Source: Methylobacterium cerastii (GTDB lineage: Bacteria; Pseudomonadota; Alphaproteobacteria; Rhizobiales; Beijerinckiaceae). From it: 44,452 nt of DNA. Positions 15,545 through 23,540 of this stretch are shown here, in pieces. Position 1 is the stretch's first letter. Each line of letters starts with the position of its first letter. A program made the translations under genes and the position numbers. The DNA is taken from the NCBI RefSeq assembly GCF_022179125.1, contig NZ_BPQG01000095.1:1-44452 (forward strand), read 5' to 3'. Under the pieces are notes generated by a model that was not told where the DNA came from, ran no database searches, and saw nothing but the letters and a program-made list of their open reading frames with translations.

Positions 15545-16800
15545 GCCGCCGCCACCACGTCGGCCTCGACAGCGCCGGCGAGCGACGCGGCGATCGTTTC
15601 GGACACGCGGTCGGCAGCAGCGACCAGCACAGCATCGAGGTGGTGGATGTAGCGGCTCGTCATGGTGCTGCCAGCGTGACCGAGCATCGCGCCGATCGTG
15701 CTGTCGCTGTAGCCGAGGTCGCCGGCTGTGCTGGCGAAGGAGTGACGCAGCGTGTGCGCACCGACGCCCGTCAGCCCTGCCCGCTTCCCGTAGCGCTCGA
15801 TCGCATCAGGCGCACCGCCGAAGCCGCCCCTCCCCCGTGTGGATGGAAGGACGCACGCCCCGGGGCTGCGCTTTTGGATCTGCTCGAGCAGCCGAACAGC
15901 GGCGGCGCCGAGCGGCCGAACAGAACGGCCTTCCTTCGTATCGGCCAGGCGCAAGCAGGAGCCGGCGACGTCGACCTCGATCCACTGCAGGTTCGTGATC
16001 TCGCGCAGACGGCAGCCCGTCAGGCAGAGGAGCCGTATTGCATCGGTCGACTGCCAGCTCTCGCCTTCCCGGTCCGCGGCGGCGAGCACGCGGCCGAGCG
16101 ATCCGAACTCGTCTGGCGTGAGCCGGCGATCCCGCTTCTTGTCCGCCGGGCGCCGCACGCCCTGCACCGGGTTTGAGGCGATGATCCCCTCCCCTATCGC
16201 GTAAGAGAGGATGCCACCGAGTAAGCCGGCTGTCCGAGCAGCCGCACCAGCGCCACCCTCGACGAGGACCACACCTCGCGCTTTGGTCTTGTAGGTCTTG
16301 CTGGTGCGGCCGGTCTGAACGTCCCGAACGAACCGCTGCACGTCCGAGCGCGTCAGATCCTGGACGAGCCGGTTGCCGAGCAGCGGCAGGATGTGGTGCA
16401 CGATGCGCCCGCGATCCGAGACGAGCGTCGTGGCTTTCTTGGGCTTGCCGCCCCGGCCGAGCACAAGTCCGGCCTTCGTTGCATCGAGGTAGCGAGCGCA
16501 AAGCTGTGCGATCGTCAGCGCGCGCCGCTGTGTGGCCTTATCCTCGGCAGGGTCTTCGCCCTTTGCCACCCGCCCAAGAAGCGCGAGCGCTTCTTTCCGA
16601 GCTTGGTCCGGCGTCACCGGGCCGTGCAGCCCGATCGTGACCCGCCGGGAGCGCCCGGCGTTGCGGTACTGCACGAGGTAGCTGCGTCGGCCGGATGCAA
16701 GGATGCGCACCCCGAAGCCGGGGAGCTCGTCGCACCACAGGAAATAATCTTTGGGCCTGACTTCTGCCGCTTCGACCGTCCGCTTGGTCAGCTTCGCCAT
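15541..16800 (-). CDS. Tyrosine-type site-specific integrase, 419 aa
   Basis: Residues 1-90 form an arm-type DNA-binding domain of the DUF4102 class (MAKLTKRTVEAAEVRPKDYF; LPGFGVRILASGRRSY). Residues 95-205 are the core-binding SAM-like domain, and 225-400 the catalytic domain. The catalytic set is complete: R264 (TGCRLREI), K289 (TKEGRS), H349 and R352 (HTLRHSFAS), H375 (LGHAG) and nucleophile Y384 (TSRYIH). The ATG at 16800 gives the family-typical start; ATGs at 16809 and 16839 are in frame but less typical. It lies at the right end of the element reading inward, the usual place beside attR. It catalyses integration and, with an excisionase, excision. Confidence 0.93.
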   Translation of the reverse strand: MAKLTKRTVEAAEVRPKDYFLWCDELPGFGVRILASGRRSYLVQYRNAGRSRRVTIGLHGPVTPDQARKEALALLGRVAKGEDPAEDKATQRRALTIAQLCARYLDATKAGLVLGRGGKPKKATTLVSDRGRIVHHILPLLGNRLVQDLTRSDVQRFVRDVQTGRTSKTYKTKARGVVLVEGGAGAAARTAGLLGGILSYAIGEGIIASNPVQGVRRPADKKRDRRLTPDEFGSLGRVLAAADREGESWQSTDAIRLLCLTGCRLREITNLQWIEVDVAGSCLRLADTKEGRSVRPLGAAAVRLLEQIQKRSPGACVLPSTRGRGGFGGAPDAIERYGKRAGLTGVGAHTLRHSFASTAGDLGYSDSTIGAMLGHAGSTMTSRYIHHLDAVLVAAADRVSETIAASLAGAVEADVVAAA

Positions 16801-17150
16801 CACACCCATCCCGCTTCCGCGGAAGCACCACGGAAGCACCCGGCATCAATCACAGCGAATATCCCGCCATGGCCACCGATGGCTCATAGTGCCGTAAACC
16901 TACCGAATTCAGTGGCTTAGTAAAGCGCTGCAACTCGGGCGAACCGGCAGGAATGACCGGAAAATGCCTCCTGCCATCCCCTCGAAGGCGACGGTGGCGA
17001 CGCGGGTGACCATGCGGAAGGGGGCCTTCGGCTCGACGGAAACTAAGCCTAGGCGGCCATCCCTAGCCTGACAACCTCGGGAACCGGTTCAGGAACCGGC
17101 TTCTGGCGCGGCTGTTCTCTGCCGGTCGACAACCACAAACGGAAACCGCT
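16801..17150. other. Element/chromosome junction region, no gene seen
   Basis: About 350 bases between the integrase and the first chromosomal-looking gene. The right attachment site should lie here, but no tRNA gene or repeat of left-side sequence could be recognised. It contains a small GC hairpin near 17030 (GAAGG-GGG-CCTTC), a duplicated GGAACCGG element at 17080-17098 and a candidate promoter listed separately. Confidence 0.5.
17092..17116 (+). promoter_or_regulatory. Candidate EcfG-type stress promoter for the PepSY gene
   Basis: GGAAC at 17092-17096 is followed after 16 bases by TGTT at 17113-17116, one mismatch from the alphaproteobacterial general-stress consensus GGAAC-N16/17-CGTT. 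A start near 17124 would leave a leader of about 27 bases. The motif is short, so chance is possible. Confidence 0.35.
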
Positions 17151-17411
17151 ATGCGCCTGACATCCACCGCCCTCGCCCTCGTCTTCGCCGCCGGCCTGAC
17201 CGGTGCCGCGCTGGCCGACGAGAAGCTGCCGCCGGACCAGCAGGCCAAGGTCGAGGCCATGCTCCGCCAAGAAGGCTTCACCAAGTGGAAGGAGATCGAG
17301 CTCGACGACGGCATGATCGAGGTCGACGACGCCGTCGACGGATCGGGCAAGCAGTTCGACCTCAAGCTCGATCCGAAGACGATGGCCATCGTCAAGCGCA
17401 AGGCCGAGTAG
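17151..17411 (+). CDS. Small exported PepSY-domain protein, 86 aa
   Basis: Residues 1-22 (MRLTSTALALVFAAGLTGAA, then LA) are a Sec signal peptide with cleavage after ALA. The mature part of about 64 residues matches the short PepSY_2 type: a helix (PDQQAKVEAMLRQEGFTKWK) followed by beta strands EIELDDGMIEVDDAV and KQFDLKLDPKTMAIV. Such proteins are periplasmic and are thought to inhibit proteases or act as stress accessories; the partner is unknown. It is the first gene right of the element, stands alone, has a candidate EcfG promoter, and its 3' end overlaps a 15-bp tandem duplication. Family assignment is fairly firm, function is not. Confidence 0.8.
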   Translation: MRLTSTALALVFAAGLTGAALADEKLPPDQQAKVEAMLRQEGFTKWKEIELDDGMIEVDDAVDGSGKQFDLKLDPKTMAIVKRKAE

Positions 17412-17425
17412 CGCAAGGCCGAGTA
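17396..17425. repeat. 15-bp tandem duplication at the 3' end of the PepSY gene
   Basis: GCGCAAGGCCGAGTA occurs twice head to tail (17396-17410 and 17411-17425). The first copy carries the stop codon TAG completed by the first G of the second copy; the second copy would supply TAA. Probably replication slippage. Confidence 0.85.
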
Positions 17426-17440
17426 ACGGGAGGGACGAAG

Positions 17441-17473
17441 CGGGCGCCGTGCGGCTCTGCCGACCGGCGCCCG
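17441..17473 (+). terminator. GC-rich hairpin downstream of PepSY gene (possible terminator)
   Basis: CGGGCGCCG at 17441-17449 pairs perfectly with CGGCGCCCG at 17465-17473, with an inner CGGC/GCCG pairing. There is no T tract after it, so termination strength is uncertain; it could also protect the transcript end. Confidence 0.45.
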
Positions 17474-17659
17474 ATAGGCGGAAATCCGACGCTTGGTACC
17501 CATAGCCAAACGTCCGACAACGACCCTCAGCAGCCCTCCAGACCCCTTCGATCGACGACCGCATTCGGCGACACAGCGGTCGTTCGAAGTCCCGATGACG
17601 GCAGAGCGCTGGTCGGAGGGGGCTCGACCAGCGCACCAACCTGGAATGGCGATGGTCGA

Positions 17660-18370
17660 TCAGGCCCGGTCGTCCAACTCCGGCACACCGCTCTGACGGT
17701 CGGCATAGGCGGCGAGGAAGGTCGGCCGCTGCTGCCAGCGCTTCCAGAATGCGTCGATGTGCTCGAAGCGTTCGTCCAGCGGCGTGGCGTTCACGGGGAA
17801 TTTCGAGAAGGCGATCGCGGTCGCCATCGTGATGTCCGAGAAGGTCGGCGCTTCACCGCCGAGCAGCCATTCGCGCCCGTCCGACAGGTGCTGGTTCACC
17901 AGGCTCGCATGGGCCAGCGCTTCCTTGCGGCAATGCTCGCCCCAGGCCGGGTTGCTGGTGAGTTCGAGCTTTGGCCCCAGCCCCTGATGCAGGACGTGGA
18001 ACGCGGTCACGATCCGGTAGAGGATGTGGACCCAGATGCGGTTGTCCCACATGGTGTCGAGGCCCTGCTCCAGGGGGCTATCACCCATGATCCGCCGACC
18101 GGGGAAGGCCTGATCGAGGTACCGGACGATGGCCGCCGTCTCCGAGATGACGCTTCCGTCCTCGAGTTTCAGCGTCGGCGTCTCGCCCCACGGGTTCATC
18201 TTCAGGTGCCGCCACTGCCGCTGCTCGCCGACCGGCGACATGTCGTAGACGCGCTCGTCGAACCGATCCGCGATGCCCTTCTCGTGCAGGAAGATGCGCA
18301 GGCGCTGTGGGTTGGGGAACGCCGAGGGCGAGGTGAAAAGCTGGAGCTTGGAGGCGGTTTGGCTGGTCAT
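17660..18370 (-). CDS. Glutathione S-transferase family protein, 236 aa
   Basis: The N-terminal thioredoxin-like domain (about 8-90) has LQLFTSPSAFPNPQRLRIFL, then NPWGETPTLKLEDGSVISET. These include the cis-Pro of the ETPTL segment and the S-E pair that holds the glutathione gamma-glutamyl group. The all-helical C-terminal domain follows (about 105-220), with the conserved N-capping element APTFSDITMATAI. The length is normal for bacterial GSTs. It probably conjugates or reduces an electrophile with glutathione in the cytosol; the substrate is unknown. The ATG at 18370 has an AGAGAG ribosome site. It is divergent from a TetR regulator with palindromic operators between, so induction by a toxic compound is likely. 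Confidence 0.88.
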   Translation of the reverse strand: MTSQTASKLQLFTSPSAFPNPQRLRIFLHEKGIADRFDERVYDMSPVGEQRQWRHLKMNPWGETPTLKLEDGSVISETAAIVRYLDQAFPGRRIMGDSPLEQGLDTMWDNRIWVHILYRIVTAFHVLHQGLGPKLELTSNPAWGEHCRKEALAHASLVNQHLSDGREWLLGGEAPTFSDITMATAIAFSKFPVNATPLDERFEHIDAFWKRWQQRPTFLAAYADRQSGVPELDDRA

Positions 18371-18380
18371 CTGACTCTCT

Positions 18381-18402
18381 CTGTCTGCCAGTAGGCAGAC
18401 AG
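18381..18402. promoter_or_regulatory. TetR-type operator 1 (perfect palindrome)
   Basis: CTGTCTGCC at 18381-18389 and GGCAGACAG at 18394-18402 form a perfect 9-bp inverted repeat around AGTA. It starts ten bases upstream of the GST start codon and should block GST transcription when bound. Confidence 0.75.
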
Positions 18403-18436
18403 AGCGTTAGGCCTTCCTTTCCGAGCGGTCAACGCC

Positions 18437-18455
18437 TATCTGCCAACAGGCAGGT
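18437..18455. promoter_or_regulatory. TetR-type operator 2
   Basis: TATCTGCC at 18437-18444 and GGCAGGTA from 18449 repeat the first operator's core (CTGCC-N4-GGCAG) with one mismatch between arms. It lies 25 bases before the regulator's ATG, consistent with autoregulation, and its centre is about 55 bp from that of operator 1. Confidence 0.7.
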
Positions 18456-18480
18456 AATTTTCTTGCGGAGGATGGGCGCG

Positions 18481-19044
18481 ATGAGTTCGGGGTATAAGGA
18501 GGCGATCCTTGCCGCTGCGAAGCGAACCGCCATGGCGCACGGCTACAGCGGATTGAATTTCCGCGATTTGGCAGCCGAGGTCGGGATCAAGGCCGCAAGC
18601 GTCTACTATCACTTCCCCGGCAAGGCCGAACTCGGAGCGGCGGTCGCGAAGCGTTATTGGGAAGACATCGCCACCGATCTCGAAGCCATCTCGGACGAAG
18701 CGGCCGACCCACTGGACGGACTGCGTCGGTATCCTGAGATTTTCCGGGTGTCTTTGCAGAACGACAACCGCATGTGCTTGTCCAGCTTCATGACGGCGGA
18801 ATACGATGATCTACCCGATACCGTGAAACACGAGGTGCGCGCATTCGCCGACGTCAACGTCGCGTGGTTGAGCAAGTTGTTGACGGCGGCGAGTGTCGTG
18901 AAGGCGGCGGACAGCGAAGGCCGGGCTCGCGCCATCTACGCGGCCGTCGCGGGTGCTCAACTCATGGCGCGGGGCCGCGCCGATCTCCCGCTGTTCGACA
19001 CCCTGATCGACAACTATCGCGCGGCCGGCCTCTTGCCTGCGTAG
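18481..19044 (+). CDS. TetR/AcrR family transcriptional regulator, 187 aa
   Basis: The N-terminal TetR HTH is clear: YKEAILAAAKRTAMAHGYSG then LNFRDLAAEVGIKAASVYYH and FPGKAELGAAV, ending about residue 55. The ligand-binding helical domain fills the remainder (about 60-180). The ATG at 18481 sits nine bases after GGAGG; the upstream TTG and ATG would place the site on or inside the start. It reads away from the GST gene, and two matching palindromes fill the gap, so it most likely represses both genes and is released by an inducer. The inducer is unknown. Confidence 0.9.
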   Translation: MSSGYKEAILAAAKRTAMAHGYSGLNFRDLAAEVGIKAASVYYHFPGKAELGAAVAKRYWEDIATDLEAISDEAADPLDGLRRYPEIFRVSLQNDNRMCLSSFMTAEYDDLPDTVKHEVRAFADVNVAWLSKLLTAASVVKAADSEGRARAIYAAVAGAQLMARGRADLPLFDTLIDNYRAAGLLPA

Positions 19045-19242
19045 TTGTCCGTCCATTCTCGAAGAAAGCCCGCTCTGGATCGCGAAATAAGCGTTCAATG
19101 CTTAGTCTCTGAATTACCGCTTCCCACTCAAATTCTGTCGTAAGCCCTCATCCACCAGACGGGCTCGGGGCAGACCTCCCGATCTTCTGTAGTGGGCCGA
19201 AGACGAGCCCGCGGTGTCGCTCCCCCCGTCAGAGTGTGACCT

Positions 19243-20301
19243 TCACCGAACGGGCGCCGCCCGGCGTTCGGCGAAGGCCTCGGCGGTGGCGCGGATCACC
19301 TCGGCCGCGCGTTCCGCCCCGGCGCGATCCACGTCGAGGTGGGTGGTGACGCGGATCTGGCTGCCGATGGCGCGGATGCGGACGTCGTGCGCGAGGCAGG
19401 CCTCGGCGAAGGCCGGGGCGGTTACGCCGAGGCCGGAGACGCCGAAGCACAGGATGTTCGATTGCCCCGCGCTCGGGTCGAAGCTCAGGCCCGGCGCGTC
19501 GGCGATCGCGTCGTGGATCAGCCGGATGTGCGCGTTGTCGGTGCTCAACTGCGCGACGTGGTGGTCGAGGGCGTAGAGGCCGGCGGCGGCGATCACGCCG
19601 GATTGGCGCATGGCGCCGCCGAGCCGGTACTTCCAGCGCCAGGCCTCGACGACGAAATCGCGGGAGCCGCACAGAACCGCGCCGACCGGGCAGCCGAGGC
19701 CCTTGCTGAGGTCGAGCCAGACGCTGTCGAACCCTTGCGCGTAGTCCTTCGCCGCGATTCCGGTGGCGGCCACCGCGTTGAGCAGGCGGGCGCCGTCGAT
19801 ATGCGCCTTCAGGCCGTGGGCGCGGGCGATGTCGCGGATCGCCCGCATGTCGGCCAGCGCCCAGACCGAGCCGCCCGAGAAGCTGGTGGTCTGCTCGATG
19901 GAAACGAGGGCGGTGCGCGGCGCCGTGCGGGCCGGCGGCCGGATCGCCGCCGCGAACGCCTCGGGCGTGTAGAGTCCCGCCGGCGTCGGCAACGCCTTCA
20001 CCGACACGCCGCCGATCGCGGCCGAGCCTGCGGCCTCGGTGTTGTAGATGTGGGACTGGTCGTCGACCACAATCTCGTCGCCGGCCCGGGTCTGAACCAG
20101 GATCGAGACGAGGTTGCACATCGTGCCGGACGGCATGAACACCCCGTCCTCCTGGCCGAGCAGGGCGGCGACCCGGTCGCAGAGCGCCCGCGTCGTCGGG
20201 TCGGAATCCGACTGCTCGTCGCCGACCACCGCGCGCGCCATCGCCTCGCGCATGCCCGGCGTCGGCCGCGTCTGGGTGTCGCTGTAGAGATCGATCGTCA
20301 C
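19243..20301 (-). CDS. ltaE: Low-specificity threonine aldolase / beta-eliminating lyase, 352 aa
   Basis: This is a PLP enzyme of aspartate-aminotransferase fold splitting L-threonine or allo-threonine into glycine and acetaldehyde. The N-terminus IDLYSDTQTRPTPGMREAM, then VGDEQ, is diagnostic of the family. QSHIY holds the stacking His (about 84), HIDGARLLNA the Asp/Arg pair near 169-172, and DLSKGLGCPVG the Schiff-base Lys at 200. The length is normal. I prefer the GTG at 20301 with GGAGG upstream; the ATG at 20337 has no ribosome site and adds 12 atypical residues. It is divergent from the FAD/Fe-S dehydrogenase across a palindrome. It may feed glycine into C1 metabolism. Confidence 0.88.
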   Translation of the reverse strand: MTIDLYSDTQTRPTPGMREAMARAVVGDEQSDSDPTTRALCDRVAALLGQEDGVFMPSGTMCNLVSILVQTRAGDEIVVDDQSHIYNTEAAGSAAIGGVSVKALPTPAGLYTPEAFAAAIRPPARTAPRTALVSIEQTTSFSGGSVWALADMRAIRDIARAHGLKAHIDGARLLNAVAATGIAAKDYAQGFDSVWLDLSKGLGCPVGAVLCGSRDFVVEAWRWKYRLGGAMRQSGVIAAAGLYALDHHVAQLSTDNAHIRLIHDAIADAPGLSFDPSAGQSNILCFGVSGLGVTAPAFAEACLAHDVRIRAIGSQIRVTTHLDVDRAGAERAAEVIRATAEAFAERRAAPVR

Positions 20302-20385
20302 GGGCAGGCTTGCCTCCGGTCGGCGTTGCGGCGCCATAGTGCATGGTCGCGCGGTCCCGCGAAAGCGCGGCGGGCACGCTTTCCA

Positions 20386-20401
20386 TCAAAATGAATTTTG
20401 A
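20386..20401. promoter_or_regulatory. Perfect 16-bp AT-rich palindrome between divergent genes
   Basis: TCAAAAT-GA-ATTTTGA is a perfect inverted repeat, unusual in this GC-rich setting, 50 bases before the dehydrogenase GTG and 85 upstream of the aldolase start. It is a likely operator, perhaps for the FadR-type regulator encoded downstream at 23541. Confidence 0.5.
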
Positions 20402-20450
20402 ATACGTTTAGCGGAGGCGACCGGAATCGGGCGTCGGGAGGGCTGAGCAG

Positions 20451-23400
20451 GTGGCGGTCGAGACGGCGCCCCAGGGTGCGAGACAGGACGTGCGGCAAGA
20501 GACGCGGCAAGGCGCATGGCAAGAGACGCGGGAAGGCGCACGGCAAGGCGCGCGCGTCGCCGGGCGGAACGGCGCCGGCCTGGCGCGGCGGCTGGCGGAG
20601 GCGTTGCAGGGCGAGGCCCGGTTCGACGCCTTCACGCGCGGGCGCTACGCGACGGACGCCTCGATCTACCAGATCGTGCCGGCCGGCGTGGTGCTGCCGA
20701 AGAGCGCCGCCGACATCGCCGCGACCCTGACGATCGCCGCCGAGCATGGGGTGCCGGTGATCATGCGGGGCGGCGGCACCTCGCAGAACGGGCAGCCGAT
20801 CGGCTCGGGGCTGGTGGTCGACTGCTCGCGCCACTTCAATCGTCTCCGCGCCTACGACGCGCAGGCCGGCACCGTCACCGTCGAGCCGGGCATGGTGCTG
20901 GAGCGCCTGAACACCCGCGTGAAGGCCGACGGCTGGTTCTTCCCGGTGGAGCCCTCGACGGCGACCCGCTGCACCGTCGGCGGCATGGCCGGCAACAATT
21001 CCTGCGGCGCCCGCTCGCTGCGCTTCGGCAAGATGAGCGACAACGTGCTCGGCCTGGAGGCGCTGTTCCACGATGCGGAAGCCTTCGGCTTCGGGCTGAC
21101 GGGCAACGAATCCGGCGGCGTCACCGGCTCGGCCCGCGCCGAAGACCTCGCGCGCCGCATGATGGCGCTCGCCGAGTCGGAGCGCGCGGAAATCCTGGCG
21201 AAGTATCCGAAGGTCCAGCGCCGGGTCGGCGGCTACAACCTCGACGCGCTGATCGAGGCGCGGCCGAACCTCGCCCACCTGCTGGTCGGCTCGGAGGGGA
21301 CGCTGGCGGCGACGACCTCGGTGACGCTGCAGCTGTCCCGGCTGCCGGCGCACCGGGTGATGGGGGTGTGCCACTTCCCGTCGTTCCGCTCCGCGATGGA
21401 GACCACGCGCCACATCGTCGACCTCGACCCGGTGGCGGTGGAGCTCGTCGACAACAACGTGCTGGTGCTCGGCGCCGACATCCCGCTGTTTCGCGCGACG
21501 CTGGCCGACATCACCCGCGGCACGCCGAACTGCCTGCTGCTCGCCGAGTTCGCCGGCGAGGACCTCGCCGCGCTCGAGCGCGACCTCAAGCGCCTCGACG
21601 CCTGCATGGCCGACCACGGCTTCCCCGACGCGGTGGTCGAGATCCACGAGCCGTCGCGCCAGAAGTCGGTCTGGGAGGTGCGCGAAGCCTGCCTCAACAT
21701 CATGATGTCGATGAAGGGGGACGCCAAGCCGGTCTCGTTCATCGAGGATTGCGCGGTGCCCCTCGAGCATCTGGCCGACTACACCGACGCCGTCACCGAC
21801 GTGTTCACGAAGCACGGCACGCGCGGAACCTGGTACGCCCACGCCTCCGTCGGCTGCCTGCACGTCCGCCCGATCCTCGACATGAAGCTCGGCGGCGACG
21901 TCGCCAAGATGCGCGCCATCGCGGAGGAGACCTCCGAGCTGGTGCGCCGGTTCAAGGGCTCGTATTCCGGCGAGCACGGCGACGGCATCTCGCGCTCGGA
22001 ATACATCGCGCCGCTGTTCGGGCCGCGCCTCGCCCGCGCGTTCGAGACCGTGAAGGACGCGTTCGACCCCGAGAACCGCCTGAACCCGGGCAAGATCGTG
22101 CGCCCGCTGTCGATGGACGACCGCGCGCTGATGCGGTTCGGGCCGGACTACCAGGTGGTCGCGCCGCGCGAGACCGCGCTCGACTGGCCCGAGGCCGGCG
22201 GCTTCGGCGGCGCCGTGGAGATGTGCAACAACAACGGCACCTGCCGGAAGCTCGCGGGCGGAGCGATGTGCCCGTCCTACCGCGTCACCCGCGAAGAGCA
22301 GCACCTGACGCGGGGCCGGGCGAACTCCCTGCGGCTGGCGATCTCGGGCCAGCTCGGCGAGGACGCGTTCACGTCGCCTGAGATGAAGCGCACGATGGAC
22401 CTGTGCGTCTCGTGTAAGGCGTGCCGCCGCGAATGCCCGACCGGCGTCGACATGGCGCGGATGAAGGTCGAGTTCCTGCATCATTACCACGCCCGCCACG
22501 GCCTGCCGCTGAAGGACCGGCTGATCGGCGCGATGCCGCATTACGCCGGCGTCGCCGCGCGGCTGGCGCCGCTGCTGAACCTGCGCGACCGGGTGCCGGC
22601 GCTGGCGCGGATGTCCGAGCGCGTCGCGGGCCTCTCGGCGCGGCGCACGCTGCCGCGCTGGCGCCGTCCCTGGACGGAGGCCGGCGAGCCGGCCCACCCG
22701 CAGGACGTGGTGGGCGAGCACCGCGACGTGATCCTGTTCGGCGACACCTTCAACCGCGCCTTCGAGCGCGAGAACCTGGAGGCGGCCGAGCGGGTGCTCG
22801 CCGCCGCCGGCTACCGGCTGCACCGCGTCTTCCCGACCAAGGGCAAGCGCCCGCTCTGCTGCGGGCGGACGTGGCTCGCCTCGGGCCAGACCGACCGGGC
22901 GCGCGCCGAGGCGCGCCGGACGCTCGACGCGCTCCTGCCCTTCGTCCGGGCCGGCGCCCGCGTGGTCGGGCTCGAACCGTCCTGCCTCCTCACCTTCCGC
23001 GACGAGTTCGTCGCCCTGCTGCCCGGGGCGGACGCGAACCTGCTGGCCAAGCAGAGCCTGCTGATCGAGGAACTGCTCGCCGCCGACCTCAAGGCCGGGC
23101 TGATCGCGCCCGACTTCGCCGACCAGGGCGGCCGCGTCGCGCACCTGCACGGCCATTGCCACCAGAAATCCTTCGGCGCGATGGGCGCGGTGGAGAGCGT
23201 GCTGCGCAGCGTGCCGGGGCTCGACGTCCGGCCGATCGAATCGAGCTGTTGCGGCATGGCCGGCGCCTTCGGCTACGGGCCTGAGACGGTCGACACCTCG
23301 CTGGCGATGGCCGAGCTGTCGCTGTTTCCGGCGTTGCGCAAGGCCGGCCCCGACGACCTCGTCGTCGCCGACGGCACCAGCTGCCGCCACCAGATCCACG

Positions 23401-23468
23401 ACGGGCTCGGGATGACGGCGGAACATGTGGTCAGGGTCCTCGACCGGGCCCTGGCGCCTCGACACTGA
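20451..23468 (+). CDS. Fused FAD-linked oxidase / Fe-S oxidoreductase (D-2-hydroxyacid dehydrogenase, YdiJ/GlcD-GlcF type), 1005 aa
   Basis: After a repeat-rich N-terminal tail (residues 1-45), the PCMH-type FAD-binding domain begins: PKSAADIAATLTIAAEHGVP, VIMRGGGTSQNGQPIG and later TVGGMAGNNSCGARSLRFGK. The FAD-oxidase C-terminal domain ends with a GEHGDGISRSEYIAPLFG segment. A 4Fe-4S motif CVSCKACRRECP lies near 651-662, followed by a C-terminal cysteine-rich domain with SSCCGMAGAFGY near 931-942. This is the YdiJ layout, whose characterised member oxidises D-2-hydroxyglutarate; glycolate or D-lactate are alternatives. It is probably membrane-associated, passing electrons to the respiratory chain. 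GTG start with GGGAGG nine bases upstream. It is followed by a FadR-type regulator. Confidence 0.88.
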   Translation: MAVETAPQGARQDVRQETRQGAWQETREGARQGARVAGRNGAGLARRLAEALQGEARFDAFTRGRYATDASIYQIVPAGVVLPKSAADIAATLTIAAEHGVPVIMRGGGTSQNGQPIGSGLVVDCSRHFNRLRAYDAQAGTVTVEPGMVLERLNTRVKADGWFFPVEPSTATRCTVGGMAGNNSCGARSLRFGKMSDNVLGLEALFHDAEAFGFGLTGNESGGVTGSARAEDLARRMMALAESERAEILAKYPKVQRRVGGYNLDALIEARPNLAHLLVGSEGTLAATTSVTLQLSRLPAHRVMGVCHFPSFRSAMETTRHIVDLDPVAVELVDNNVLVLGADIPLFRATLADITRGTPNCLLLAEFAGEDLAALERDLKRLDACMADHGFPDAVVEIHEPSRQKSVWEVREACLNIMMSMKGDAKPVSFIEDCAVPLEHLADYTDAVTDVFTKHGTRGTWYAHASVGCLHVRPILDMKLGGDVAKMRAIAEETSELVRRFKGSYSGEHGDGISRSEYIAPLFGPRLARAFETVKDAFDPENRLNPGKIVRPLSMDDRALMRFGPDYQVVAPRETALDWPEAGGFGGAVEMCNNNGTCRKLAGGAMCPSYRVTREEQHLTRGRANSLRLAISGQLGEDAFTSPEMKRTMDLCVSCKACRRECPTGVDMARMKVEFLHHYHARHGLPLKDRLIGAMPHYAGVAARLAPLLNLRDRVPALARMSERVAGLSARRTLPRWRRPWTEAGEPAHPQDVVGEHRDVILFGDTFNRAFERENLEAAERVLAAAGYRLHRVFPTKGKRPLCCGRTWLASGQTDRARAEARRTLDALLPFVRAGARVVGLEPSCLLTFRDEFVALLPGADANLLAKQSLLIEELLAADLKAGLIAPDFADQGGRVAHLHGHCHQKSFGAMGAVESVLRSVPGLDVRPIESSCCGMAGAFGYGPETVDTSLAMAELSLFPALRKAGPDDLVVADGTSCRHQIHDGLGMTAEHVVRVLDRALAPRH
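20494..20554 (+). repeat. 24-bp in-frame tandem repeat in the dehydrogenase N-terminus
   Basis: Two full copies (20494-20517, 20518-20541) differing at two positions, then a partial third from 20542. Each encodes an eight-residue unit of the type (R/W)QETR(Q/E)GA, so the N-terminal tail grew by in-frame duplication. Confidence 0.8.
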
Positions 23469-23540
23469 TTTGGGAGGCGCCTAAACAGGGTCGGCCTCCT
23501 GCTCGGCAGCGATGAGCATCGAACGCATGAAATCGACCGC

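Larger units (their letters stand above)
2819..16850. mobile_element. Integrated phage-like element, probably defective or satellite
   Basis: A tyrosine integrase at the right end, an excisionase-like protein, a primase/DUF3987 replication protein, a serine recombinase and a leftward block of large virion-type proteins form a phage-like layout. Limits are approximate: the right end is set by the integrase and the left by the terminator of the late block, although the element may extend to the window edge. No terminase, portal, major capsid, tail or lysis gene is present. No direct repeat flanking the element and no tRNA target was found. Confidence 0.65.

Noticed and set aside
16840-17050. 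tRNA or tmRNA attachment target beside the integrase
   Set aside because: No cloverleaf, T-loop GGTTCGAATCC-type sequence or CCA end was found, and no match to sequence at the left of the window.
20298-23465. 1055-codon open frame on the minus strand across the FAD/Fe-S dehydrogenase
   Set aside because: It is the complement of a gene with clear FAD and Fe-S motifs; its His/Arg/Gln-rich composition is that of antisense GC-rich sequence.
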